A stretch of 64,000 nucleotides of DNA, taken from the NCBI GenBank assembly GCA_958510825.1, contig OY294049.1, positions 32,020,774 through 32,084,773 of the forward strand, given 5' to 3'. This document shows, in pieces, positions 32,596-46,808 of the stretch (position 1 is the stretch's first letter; every line of letters starts with the position of its first letter). Below the pieces are notes generated by a model that was given only the letters and a program-made list of their open reading frames with translations, had not been told where the DNA came from and searched no databases. The position numbers and the translations under genes were made by a program. The stretch comes from Brachypterus glaber (Eukaryota; Arthropoda; Insecta; Coleoptera; Kateretidae).

Positions 32596-34618
32596 AAGTG
32601 CAGTTCAGAAGTAACCCTCCCTATTTACTTTAACATCTTGACTCAAGAGCCTTGAGGGACGATTTTTTTGTTTAAATTAATTTAGTAGCAAAAAACATAA
32701 AAATGTTTTTTACTGTAAAAAAGCAAACCACCGTAGATGTGCGAATCTTGGCTATTTGTCGCTTGTCGCTTGTGATTGGAGACAAAGCTATGGCCAAGCC
32801 CCTTGAATTAGGTGAATTTTATTATGCGTAATGTTTTTTTTTAACTATACACATATGTGCCTATGTCCCTCAAGAAATTAAACGAATTGAGTTATCAACT
32901 TCAAAATTGGAGAATCTAAATAAAACAACTTAAGCTATCTTTTGACATATATCTTATATTTTTAGCTTTTTAAAATGTGGATAGGGGACATGTTGAGAAA
33001 GAGGGTGTAATATATTATTTTCAAGTAAATAAAAATTTTTATTCGACTATATACATTTTTTTAATTTTTTTTAAACTTTTTTTTTGAATTTTATATTTTT
33101 TTTTTTTTGATAAAAAATATTGTTGTAAATTTTTATTTGTATTAATTAAAATTAGTTTAAAACTATAATTTATGTTTTTGCATCACAAAATTAATAATTT
33201 TTCAAAAAAAAAAATAATAAGAAATTTGGACGAAAATATCGTCGGCTTACATGTAAAAGGCACTAAGTCACTTTTTTGCAAAAATGGGATTTTAATAGCA
33301 CTGTAGTTAATTTTTGATGATCTATGTATAGGTAAACCGAACTAACTTCTAGGTGGACTTACAAAATGTACCAAATTGATTTTGATTAAAATTTTATCTG
33401 GCAATAGGCACTAAGTCACTTAGTGCACTTAGTGCGTTTTACTTGTAGATTATTTCAAATGTTTCTGCAGTTTCTAAAAAGAGTTAATTTATAAAACTAT
33501 GATTGCTTGAATCATTTATATGATACAATATCGCGTTATTTATTTACTGACATACATAAATAACAAGAATATAAGAAAAAAACTAAAGTTCGCGGCAAGT
33601 TCGGAAAACAGCCCTTAAAATTGCACCGTGAAGTGTTTTATCATTAATAATGATTCATTATAATTATTGACTTTAGGAGATGCTTCTTTGCCAGCACACC
33701 CGATGGCCACTGAAACTGTCTTAGTTCTGGCATAGTAAGCAGTTTCATATAATTAATACTAATTAATTTTATTAAAGTCCAAAATGGAAACTTTCTTTAA
33801 ACAATCAAAAAGTCCAAACCCTTCTTTTAAAAATCTAGTTTTTGAACAGTTATGTAAACATCTTGTTTTCGACTTTATAGTTATACGTTTAATTAATAGA
33901 GGGACTTTAATTTTAAATAGTTGCTTTTTATATTATTTTATTGTCTTGGTGCTCTTTACTTGTAAGCCGACGTCGTGGGCCTACAAGTAAAAGGCACTAA
34001 GTCCATGTCTTTTTTCAAATTTAGTTGAATTAAACTACTTCAATTTTTCTTTATTTAACTGCAAATGGGACATCATTATGTCCAAACATGTCATTGCAAT
34101 TTGCGGTAGTTTTTTTTTCCAAAAACAATCATTATAAAAATTAAAAAACAACAATGAAAGTTAAATTTGTCAATATCTCAAAACCATGTTTTTGGACTTA
34201 GTGCTCTTTACTTGTAAGCCGACGTCGTGGGCCTACAAGTAAAAGGCACTAAGTCCATGTCTTTTTTCAAATTTAGTTGAATTAAACTACTTCAATTTTT
34301 CTTTATTTATCTGCAAATGGGACCCTATTTTACTCCAAAAAAAGTCTAAAAAATAAAGATTTTACCAAATAGAGGTTTAAAATAATGTATCACACGACCT
34401 TTCTTTCGATTTATATAATCCCCTTATGCCCTCCTGTCCACATTTTAAAAACTAAAAATATCAAATAGAGAATATATACTATACGCAAAAAGATAGTTTA
34501 ATTTGCCTTATTTAGTAAATAATATTATTTAGTAAATAATATTTACGCGTTTTAAATTTAAATGCATGTCCACTCGTTCAAAAGTTAATAGGAGTGTCGG
34601 GTGACTTTTGAGCCGCAC
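32596..34618. mobile_element. Diverged CAGTGCGGTCCAAAAGT-type TIR element with nested inserts
   Basis: The left end AGTGCAGTTCAGAAGTAACC and the right end GTGACTTTTGAGCCGCACTG are inverted relatives, matching the ends of the cleaner element at 50515-51221. The internal ACAACTTAAGCTATCTTTTG (32926) and its complement near 34484 also match. Two inserts interrupt it: about 32655-32872, bounded by CCTTGAGGGAC / GTCCCTCAAG, and the TCGTCGGC-type block at 33239-34330. Confidence 0.6.
33239..34330. repeat. TCGTCGGC-type TIR element with head-to-tail duplication
   Basis: It begins TCGTCGGCTTACATGTAAAA and has ends reading TTTACTTGTAAGCCGACG at 33958-33973 and 34209-34224. A segment from GTGCTCTTTACTTGTAAGCC onward is repeated in tandem with a 252 bp period (33949 and 34201), so element ends abut as GCCGACGTCGTGGGCCTAC. 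GCACTAAGTC / GACTTAGTGC pairs are repeated many times. It is related to 36255-36650. Confidence 0.7.
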
Positions 34619-34622
34619 TGTA

Positions 34623-35864
34623 TCCCAGGCAACCACAAGATGACGGATCACGTCTTTATCACGTGAGAAAGACGTCGAAAAGGGAGTCAAGTCGCAAGCT
34701 GCCCAAAATATGACCTAAATGAAACGTCATACGGTGCCCAAAAAAAAACGTCGCTTCAGTAACGTTTTTATCACGTCAAAAAATAGTCAGACAAGTGACG
34801 TCAACAAATAAATAATTAGAAGTACCTGTATTTGAGTATTTGACAAAAAGACGTCATGTCATGTCAATTTTTAAATATATTTTTTTTAATGAAATTGTGA
34901 TGTAAGAAGCAAAATTGTTATTAGAATTATGGCTGTAAAGAGATATGAAGGAGAGGAGAAACTATGGAAATGGAGTGGAGCGCGAAGAAAGTAATTTATA
35001 AATTTTATGTAAAAATCAATCAAAATTGGAACTGCAGTTTTTTTTTTTCAAATTAATGGAGAGCCCCTAGCACAAGCCAAGAGCTTATTTGGGGCTCTAC
35101 ATGCCTATGTAACACTATAAGAAATAAACAAAGTATGTAGGTATTTCTAATTATTTATTTATTGACATATGTAAGAACATATATTCATATAATAGAAAAA
35201 TAATGCTTTTTTTCCTATTTACTTTTTACTGTCGCAACTAGAATTTTGTTACGTATCCATTTCTCACATTATATATATATTTTTTAATTATCTTTAAGCA
35301 TGTATTACAATTAAAAGTCAATAAATAAAAAAAACTCATGTAATTTTGACTTTATCGATAAGATATATTCATATGAAATAGGATTTGTAGTTATACTTGA
35401 AATTTTCAATTATGGCGCGTTATTCCGACAAGCTTATTTGCTGAACCTATTCTTCTCCAGCGAAACTTTATTTTTAAAATAAAAGGATAAAATCTTTTAT
35501 AGATAAAAACAAGTAAGTAACTAGAAATTTTATTTAAAAATAACATTAGACGGTTTCGGTATGGGGTTATTTTATTAGTGGGTACATAATTAAAAATGTT
35601 TATTTGCACGTTTATCACGTTTCATCCACGTCGAAAAGATCACGTTTCATCCACGTCGAAAAGAACACGTTTCATTCACGTCGAAAAGATCACTTTTCAT
35701 CCACGTCGAAAAGATCACGTTTCATGCACGTCGAAAGATCACGTCATTGTGGTGGGACTTATTCACGTGATTTTAACGTCAATAAAACGTCATTTGGAAA
35801 CGTGATTCCAGTCATCGGGTGACGTTTTTTTCACGTTTCTGTAACGTGATTTGGTTGCCTGGGA
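34623..35864. mobile_element. 1,242 bp TIR element with dense ACGT motifs
   Basis: The ends are TCCCAGGCAACCA and TGGTTGCCTGGGA, flanked by TGTA (34619-34622 and 35865-35868). The first and last ~250 bp are packed with GACGT / ACGTC / CACGT words (ATCACGTCTTTATCACGTGA, GAAACGTCAT and others). At 35616-35740 five 25 bp tandem units of the type CACGTTTCATCCACGTCG occur. A short frame at 34929 (MAVKRYEGEEKLWKWSGARR) ends at a stop; no transposase is visible. The superfamily is uncertain (4 bp duplication). Confidence 0.8.
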
Positions 35865-36254
35865 TGTACACTTACAGCTTGTTGGTTGTATATTAACTAA
35901 CATGAATTTTATTTCAATAGCGTTTAATAAATATTTCTGTTAGCTGGAAAACCCGCTCTAAGTATACTCACGTTTTAAACAAAAATTCCAATTTCATTAT
36001 CATTTCCATGGAATTTCAGCTTCTCTTTATTGGCTAGAGTTAATTTTTGAAATTACACTATATCCTCGAAGTTTAAAGTGCCTTGTTATTGTTTTTTTTT
36101 TCCAACTTTATGCAATTTATTTCTTGATTAACAGTTGAACTGCCGAAGCTATATTTTAATATGGGTTTCGTGTGCCGAGACAGTTTCCTTGTTTATTAGG
36201 TCTGTCAATTAAATGACAACACAGTTCATAAGCGTGTACAAAGCAGACTAAATA

Positions 36255-36650
36255 TCGTCGGCTTACAAGTAAAGAGCACTAAGTCCAAAAACATGGTTTT
36301 GAGATATTGACAAATTTAACTTTCACTATTGTTTTTTAATTTTTGTAATAATTGTTACAAAAATGCACGTTTCGCCAAACAAACACTAAGTCGCTTAGTG
36401 CAGAAACATTTGAAATAATCTACAAGTAAAACGCACTAAGTGCACTAAGTGACTTAGTGCCTATTGCCAGATAACATTTTATTCAAAATCAAACTGGTGC
36501 GTTTTGTATAGTGCATAACTCCCTTGGCAGTCCACCTAGAAGTTAGTTCGGTTTACCTGTAGATAGATCATCAAAAATTAATTACAGTACCATCAAAATC
36601 CCATTTTTGGAAAAAAAGTGACTTAGTGCCTTTTACTTGTAAGCCGACGA
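36255..36650. mobile_element. 396 bp TCGTCGGC-type MITE
   Basis: The ends are TCGTCGGCTTACAAGTAAA and TTTTACTTGTAAGCCGACGA, flanked by TA on both sides (36253-36254, 36651-36652), as for Tc1/mariner-type MITEs. The inside is rich in short palindromes: AAGTGCACTAAGTGACTTAG. Confidence 0.8.
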
Positions 36651-36914
36651 TATGAAAAATTGTCGCCCATCCGAATGATCTAAAATTTTGCATTAACATT
36701 GTCCTCGGTATGAAAACACATCATACCAAATTTTAGCCCAAATTCAGTGGCGTAGAAGTAATTAATTCAAAAGGATAAAATAAATAAAAACGGATTGGCG
36801 ATATATCATTTTTAAGTTTAATTTTTTTCGTTAGCGTTAGCGTATAAATATCCATTGACCAATTTAATTTTTTTCTCTAAGATCACGTACTACTAGCGTA
36901 TATATATATATATA

Positions 36915-37114
36915 NNNNNNNNNNNNNNNNNNNNNNNNNNNNNNNNNNNNNNNNNNNNNNNNNNNNNNNNNNNNNNNNNNNNNNNNNNNNNNNNNNNNNN
37001 NNNNNNNNNNNNNNNNNNNNNNNNNNNNNNNNNNNNNNNNNNNNNNNNNNNNNNNNNNNNNNNNNNNNNNNNNNNNNNNNNNNNNNNNNNNNNNNNNNNN
37101 NNNNNNNNNNNNNN
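36915..37114. other. Assembly gap (200 Ns)
   Basis: There are exactly 200 Ns directly after a (TA)n tract (36899-36914), so the gap probably reflects a collapsed microsatellite. The long 'ORF' across it is meaningless. Confidence 1.
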
Positions 37115-37149
37115 CATAGGGCGTATAAATTCTTGTAGATTCCTGTAAG

Positions 37150-37460
37150 ATTAAATATGAAAATGTACTTAACTTATAATGGCTAGGTTTTAATAAAAAA
37201 AAGTCTAATTAGAATGTGGATGATTTAAGAAAATTGGTATACATTTAAATTGCAGGTTTTAAAGAGAAAATTCTAATAAAGTACTAATAAGATATAAACA
37301 GAATGTTCATATTAACTTAATTTCAAAGTTTTAAGGCGAAAATTTAGAATGTAAAGATTTAATGAGAAAATTGATATTAAATTTAGATACCAGGTTTAAA
37401 AATAAAATTATAATGCAGTCCCAATAAGATTTAAACAGAAGGTTCATATTGACTTAATTG
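37150..37460. repeat. Diverged ~137 bp tandem repeat
   Basis: AATAAGATATAAACAGAATG (37288) recurs as AATAAGATTTAAACAGAAGG (37425), with flanking GGTTTTAAAGAGAAAATT-like units. A+T-rich and non-coding. Confidence 0.5.
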
Positions 37461-37914
37461 TGGCACTACATGTTATTTCCTGCCACTAACAAAACTTATT
37501 AAATGGATAAAGTCGCTTTCTTGGAATACTGTCGTTATAACTTACTAGTTCGTTACACATTATCGGATTGGTATGGATCAATATATCTGGAGGCTTCCGG
37601 TTTCTTCACTTCCGGTGTTCTCAAATTGTTGAAAATTAATTTATGTGAGGGTGTCTAGTAGGGTGGGTCAAAAAACCGACTATTTTTTTTTAATTTATAC
37701 TCTGAAAAATCGGTTGTTAGACACCTCTAGAAAATTCTCACCAAATATGAGCTCTTAATTTTGATAAAAAGGTTCTCCGCTTTACAATTTTCCATTTTTT
37801 CCTCAGTATTAGAAACAGAAACAGTGTCTAGGGGGGTCGATTTTTTCGTTATTTTTTTGATATCTCTTCGGGTTATCAAGTTACAAGCAAGTGTTTAAAA
37901 CTATTGATCCATTG

Positions 37915-38160
37915 TTCATTCTTATAAAAACCTGATTAATTGGTAAGAAATTTCGTTCAAAATCTTATTAAAACTAAGATTATACAAGAAAATTTTATTA
38001 AGAATTAAAATGAAATTTCTTCTCCAAAACCTGGTTCATTCTTATAAAAACCTGCTTCATTGGTAAGAATTTCGTTAATAATCTTATTAAAAGTTCTATA
38101 AAGTTTTAATAAGATTAAATAGGAAAATTTTAATAAGAATTAACCAGAACGTTTTTACAG
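37915..38160. repeat. Direct repeat with inverted AATCTTATTAAAA boxes
   Basis: GTTCATTCTTATAAAAACCT occurs at 37916 and 38036, each followed by TTGGTAAGAA and TCTTATTAAAA, with the complement TTTTAATAAGA nearby. Period is about 120 bp. Confidence 0.55.
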
Positions 38161-38164
38161 GGAA

Positions 38165-38570
38165 TGCACAAAAGTGTTCCTGCAAACATATACAAATATA
38201 CTATTGGCAGAACGGTCTATTGGAACTTATTTATGCGCCCAAGTGTTTAGTAATACATACGAATTCGCAAAAGTGTTCTGGCAAACATACACAAATCTGC
38301 CATGCACAGCAATATTTGGTGAAAAATAAATGCGGATGCGTAAAAGTATTCTGGCAAACATAATATATATTATAAAAATATACCGATGCGCAGATATTTT
38401 TGGTTCAACATACTTATCCGAATGCGCAGAAGTGCTCCGTATGAAAAGTTGCTAAAGGTAGGAAAATGTAAACGAAGTGTGGCAAAAAAGGTGGTTTAGT
38501 TCATTTTCACTATTCTGCTCGTCGAAAATATAAAAGTTTTTAAACGATTTTACATTTCAGATATTTTTTC
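38165..38570. repeat. Element with ~100 bp tandem units (copy 2)
   Basis: It has the same units as 3766-4175 (GTGTTCTGGCAAACATACAC, ATGCGC, GTAATACATACGAA) and the same unique tail (AAGTGTGGCAAAAAAGG, TTCATTTTCACTATTCTG), 34 kb away and more decayed. Confidence 0.75.
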
Positions 38571-38574
38571 TCCT

Positions 38575-39195
38575 TATGTTATTTTTCATTTCTATTTTAA
38601 TTTTTATAAGCCATGTGTATGTGTGATACTATTGCACTATAAGTATTGTTAAAAAAAATATTCTAATATGAGAAAAGCCTAGGAAAAATATTAAAAAAGT
38701 TGAAAAAAATTGAAAGTTGACATTTTCAGTGCCATTTTGCATTGACTTGTGGATAATTTTTTTCTTTTAATTTTGCACAGGACATAGACCCATATATTCC
38801 CAATAATATATCAAAAAATTGTATTGTGTTTTTCTTCGTTTTGAAGCCAATTGGAAGTATAATTTTTTTTTTATTTTCTCCTATTTTCGAAAAATTGATA
38901 TTTCCAATTGGCTGTAGTTTCAAAACGAAGAAATGTGCTGTGCAAAATTAAAAGAAAAAAATATCCAAAGTCAATGCAAAATGGCATTGAAAATGTCAAT
39001 TTTTCAATTTTTTCAACTTGTTTATTATTTGTCCTAGGGTTTTTCATATTAGATTCTTTTTTTTAAAAATACTTATAGTGCAACAGTATCACACATATAC
39101 ATGGTTTATAAAATTAAAATAGAAATAAAAAATAACAAGAATATACTTATAGTGCAACAGTATCACACATATACTTGGTTTATAAAAATTAAATA
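38575..39195. repeat. ~570 bp foldback plus duplicated end
   Basis: The arms are inverted copies (AGTGCCATTTTGCATTGACT / AGTCAATGCAAAATGGCAT and TTCTTCGTTTTGAAGCCAAT / ATTGGCTGTAGTTTCAAAAC). The outer right segment (ACTTATAGTGCAACAGTATC) is present twice, at 39071 and 39146. The frame at 38726-38923 is antisense arm sequence, not a gene. Confidence 0.75.
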
Positions 39196-39455
39196 GAAAT
39201 AAAAAATAACAATGTACTTTTAGAGGCCGTTTCAAAGAACAAATAACATTAAATATGTTAAAATTTTTAAAAAGAGTGTTTTCTAAAGATTTAACTAAAA
39301 CCTTGACGGTTAAAATCGGTCAAAAACCAAAAAAGTTAGGAAGGTTTATATAGATGGCCGAAAACAGCAACATTTTTATGCAGCGACCTCCTTGATCATC
39401 TTATGCTCTGAAAGTAGCAGCATTTAAAGATTTAAAAACTTTTATATCCTGACTT

Positions 39456-39600
39456 ATTGTCCCAGAGAATGGTACTATCTATGATATAACTTACAGCCAA
39501 ATCTATTTTCCCCCTATGAAATTCTATATTGTCCCAGAGAATGGTACTATCTATGATATAACTTACAGCCAAATCTATTTTCCCCCTATGAAATTCTATA
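39456..39600. repeat. Perfect 72 bp tandem duplication
   Basis: The unit from GTCCCAGAGAATGGTACTAT to GAAATTCTATATT occurs twice (39459 and 39531) without visible differences, so the duplication is recent. Confidence 0.85.
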
Positions 39601-40620
39601 AACTTATATTTTTTAAGATGGATGCCATGTGAGTGGTGGGGTGAAGTGGATCCTACTCAAAATTCAAAGATTATATACGGTTTGTAAAAAAAAAATGGTG
39701 CTTTTGTGCGTCATTTAAACATCTACTCAAAATTTAGTGTCAAGCCTAACTAGAACAGAGAACTTTTCATGAATAATTATTTTTTAAAGCCACAAATAAA
39801 TTATAATTTATTTGTGGACCTAATAACTAGTAAATATAGGGTCTCGGGGCCTCCTTCTGGATGCATTGTAATGCCTGATTATGCACCTTCTTAAGATTTT
39901 AACTGCGCATTTAATAAACATTTTTTTTTGCTGTTTCAAAGCAATGGAACAGAGATTCCATGTGGCCCCCTTGTTGATTTAGTTGGCGTTTTTTATATGA
40001 GGCTTTTCTATATTTGGGGGCCTATAGATGGTATGCTTTGTTTTAGATTTTGTGCACGAGAATGGTTAAAATATACATTAGTCAAAAAATCCCGAATTTC
40101 GAAATCGAAAAGACTCTCTAGCTCAAAAGTTGCTCCTTGGTAAAAAACGGTGGCCACTCCAAATCGATTAGTGTTTAGAGGTAGCTCAAAGCGCTCAAAC
40201 GTTGAGTAATATTTAGAAATAAAACAAGTTGGTAGAAACTAAAAAAAATATATCCCCCCTCCCTTAAGTTAGAACATATCGAAAATGGCCATTTATTTGA
40301 AGATTTCGCGAAAATTTCAATTTTGCTAGTTTTAAAAAGTGCTTAAAAATAGTTTTAAACTAAAAACTTATATATTAGTAGACAAGCATATATACATGTT
40401 AACTACCTGCTTATACAGAATACATTGTTTGTTTTCGCAACTCGGGTAAAAAAAAAAACAATTCAAAACCAGGTGGATTTTCTTTTTTTTGCCTAAAACT
40501 TTTTCCAATGTACTTTTTTTGAATTTTTCTTATTGGAATATGCATTTTTGAAAAAGTAAATAAACAAATTATAAAGCTAAAAACAAAGATTTAGGTGGTT
40601 ATTTAAAATTAAAAACCGAG

Positions 40621-40760
40621 AAAAATAGTATATTATTTACCAAGTGAGAGAAGATTTTCATTTTTTTTCAAATTGCGGGATGAGCGCGCTAGCGCGAAGC
40701 CCGCAAGACGCCGTCTAAAATGTTAAATCTTCACTCACGTGGAAAATATAGTATTTTTTT
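40621..40760. repeat. 140 bp hairpin with AAAAATAGTAT ends (1 of 3)
   Basis: The left half AAAAATAGTATATTATTTAC.. pairs with ..GGAAAATATAGTATTTTTTT; the next boxes GTGAGAGAAGATTTTCAT and GTTAAATCTTCACTCAC pair. The centre is G+C-rich and itself palindromic (GAGCGCGCTAGCGCGAAGC). Confidence 0.75.
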
Positions 40761-40972
40761 CAATACCAGTACAATTAATTAGCTATTTATTTATTTATTT
40801 TACTAAAATTTAATGTAAAAGGTTATAAATTTAAAATATCACGCTGGCCGTTCGAGGAAATTAAAAAAAACAAATTAATAAATTGACATTTCTGACAGAA
40901 ATTTTCTGTTGATCTGCTAAAATTATTAAGTTAGAAAGTGTTTCCGTGTTAAGTGTAATAAAATATATAAAA

Positions 40973-41086
40973 ATGGAAAGTGAAATTCTGGTACTCCCCC
41001 AAAAATAAGGGGACAGGCTAAAGCTGTGAGGGAGAATCTATTGCCTCAAAAATCAATATATGGGGGTTGTACCTCTAGTAATCTAT
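40973..41086 (+). pseudogene. Coding-like relic with LPQKS motif
   Basis: An ATG in good context opens MESEILVLPQK and stops. Shifting one base continues KIRGQAKAVRENLLPQKSIY and then ends. The 'LP-KS..Y' box resembles a motif near the start of insect tyrosine-recombinase-like (Crypton-type) mobile proteins, and a similar box occurs at 55692-55892. The piece is too short for a firm assignment. It lies 213 bases after the 40621-40760 hairpin, in the insert of the foldback. Confidence 0.25.
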
Positions 41087-43234
41087 GATCATTACGGTAA
41101 TATATGGGTTGTATAATCTATGGTTGAATATGATGGACCAATGATTTTCACTTTTCGAAGTGTTTTTTGTAAAACATGTTTTATAGGTACTAATTTAGTT
41201 AATATTTTTTAATTTATCATGCAATAAATAAATTTAGTGCCTAAAGACACTTGTAAATAGCAATGTAATTTAATAATTAAGTAAAAAGTCAGATGCCAAA
41301 ACAGCTGAATAAAAAATCATTATTAACCATGGTGCAATTTAATTATTTTTAGAACCTCTGACGTCATAGGTAGAGAAATGATATTTCTACCAATGAAAAG
41401 AACAGTAATAAAGATAAGCCTTTAGGCTGGTGGTGACAAAAAGGGAGCTACGCCATGGCGCGCCATGCCTTTAAAAATAGGCCATATTTAAAAAGACATA
41501 ACTTCCTTAGGAATTATTTTTTGACCAAGGTGAATTTTATTTTTTTTCTAGGTTTTTGAATTGAACTTATTTCTTACCTGAGTTTCTAAAACAAATAATG
41601 TATTCTGTATACGCAGTTAGGTTAACATGTATATATGCTTGTATACTAATATATAAGTTTGCGTGTTTTTTGTTTAAAACTATTTTTTAAGCACTTTTTA
41701 AAACTTTCAAAAATAAAATTTTCGCAAAATCTTCAAATAATGGGCGACTTTTTATGCTCTAACTCAAGGGGAGGGGGATATATATTTTTTAGTTTCTCCC
41801 AACTAGTTTTGTTTCTAAATATTACCAAAGAAACCCTCCAAAATTTCCTCAAATTTATACACAATCAGTTTTTATCCGAAAAAAAGGTACCGATTTTTTT
41901 CAAATTTTGATCGCTTTGAGCTGTAAAAATTAATCAATTTGGCTCATTTTTGAGTGGCCACCGTTTTTTACCAAGGAGCAACTTTTAAGCCAGAGAGTCT
42001 TTTCGATTTCGAAATTCGGGATTTTTTGACACACCCTAATATACATGTAAAATTCCCGAATAAAAAAATAACAAATGCTATTTTAGATACATTGGAAGGC
42101 TCCATATTTCTTTACGAGTATTTTCTGAGAATCGATGATCATGATGATTTTAGGCATTATTACTATTTTTATATTATTCGCTAGAATAATATTATAATAT
42201 ACCATATTATGGTAGTTTCGAATTTTCAAAAAAATTCTAAAATCGTCATAGACAAAAAGTTCTTAGATATAAATTTGTTTCATGAAAAAATAAGAAACTT
42301 TTTTTATTTTTTCGAATTGTTCGTCTGTCGGTCCGTTCGTCTATCCGTCTGATGTCACGAATTTTGTTAACACGATAACTCAAGAACGAATAATCCGATC
42401 GGCTTTAAATTTTCAGGAAAAATCAAGTTCTACGAGGGGAAGATGCCTATTGTTTTTGAAAGCAATCCCCAAAAAACAAAAAAGTTATGAGGGGTTAAAT
42501 TTTTAAGAGAATTGAAAAAAAAAACTGAAAGAAAATTCCAACTACTAACTTGTTAAAATTACTCTTATTATAAGAATCAATTCTACCAATTAAGAAAGTA
42601 ATCCTCCCAAAAACAAAAAAGTTATGGGGATACTTTTAAAAAAAATAAAAATATTAAAAATTTTGATTTTTATTTAATTTTTTTTTTTGAAAAACATTTT
42701 TTTTATATTTCGTTTTTCAAAAAAAAAAAAATAGAATTTAACAAAAAAAAAGGATTTTTTAATTTTTTTTTAATACATAATTTGGAGAAATGCCATTTAC
42801 TGTGATATTATTCACAGTAAATGGTATATTACCCATTCTTTTTGTAACTGACGTTACTTTATGACACTTGAAACACAAATATATCTAAATATAAAACTAT
42901 ATTTAAATGTTTTTTTAATGTATATTACTTGTAATTGAAACTACTTTCCTCATGTCAAGTATTATTGTAAATCTAATGATAGTTTTATTGCTACAGTAAC
43001 TTTAATGATTGTATCATAAATAAAACTACAGCATATTTGACGTGAAAAGTCGGATCCTCGAATATTATAGTGTTTTAGTGAAATAAATAAATTTAATATT
43101 ACGAGTTTGTTATCAAAATGTAGCTAAGAATTTTTTCTATTGATTATATTTAGTAGAAAATAGTTGAAGTGCACAAGAAATAGCCAAATTAGTGAAATAA
43201 GTTATTGTTTACATTTCAACGTATCACAAAAAAC

Positions 43235-46000
<2,766 letters not shown>

Positions 46001-46808
46001 ATATAAAGTTACGTTAATAGGAATTTTCTTTCAGCTTTTTCGATTTTTTTTTTAAGTTTAACCCCCATAACTTTTTTGTTTTTAGGTTGATTATTTTCAA
46101 AAACAATAGAGATTTTTCCCCTGTAGAACTTGATTTTTCTTAAAAATTTTAAGTCCATCGGATTATTCGTTCTTGAGTTATCGTGTTCACAAAAATCGTG
46201 ATATCGTGACATCGGACGGACGGACGGACAGATATTTTTTTAAAGTTTTTTTTTTTTTGAAAAACAAATAATTTAAAAAAATAACAAAAATTAAATATTT
46301 TTCAAAAATCTTTGTTTAAATTTTCTTTTTGCTAAAAGTAAAATTTTTTGAAAACTTAAAAAAAAAATTTAACCCCACATAACTTTTTTGTTTTTGGGGG
46401 GATTATGTTTAAAATTGGTAGAATTGGTCCTTATAATAAAAGTAGTTCTTCCTGAAAAAGTTACATTAATCGCAATTTTCTTTCAGCTTTTTTCGATTAA
46501 AAAAAATAGTCCCCAAAATGTTTTATGTTTTTGGAGAGATTACTTTTAAAAACAACGTAGATTTTTCCTGATAATTTTAAGTCGATCATTCTTAGGATCT
46601 TGAGTTATCTTGTTCACAAAAATCATGACATCGGACGAAGGACGTATAGACGGATATTTAAAAAAAAAAAGTTGCTTATTTTTTCATGAAACAAATTTAT
46701 ATCCAAGAATTTTTTGTCTAGGACGATTTTAGATTTTTTTTTTTTTTTTGAAAATTCGAAACTACCGTATAATATTATTCTAGCGCAGACGCTGCGAATA
46801 ATATAATA

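Larger units (their letters stand above)
40078..42040. mobile_element. Foldback element related to 23249-24670, with an insert
   Basis: The outer arms match the inner arms of the 23 kb foldback: TCAAAAAATCCCGAATTTCG / CGAAATTCGGGATTTTTTGA, GGTAAAAAACGGTGGCCACT / complement, and TCCCTTAAGTTAGAACAT / ATGCTCTAACTCAAGGGGA. The centre from about 40621 to 41430 does not belong to that family and includes the 40621-40760 hairpin and a coding-like piece. Confidence 0.75.

Noticed and set aside
33784..33990. 68-codon plus-strand frame METFFKQSK...
   Set aside because: It lies within the TCGTCGGC-type element block, overlaps its end repeat, and shows no recognised domain.
35596..35822. Two frames with repeated RKDH/SSTSKR residues
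   Set aside because: They translate the 25 bp CACGT tandem array within a TIR element.
36893..37117. Minus-strand frame made mostly of X
   Set aside because: It spans the 200-N gap.
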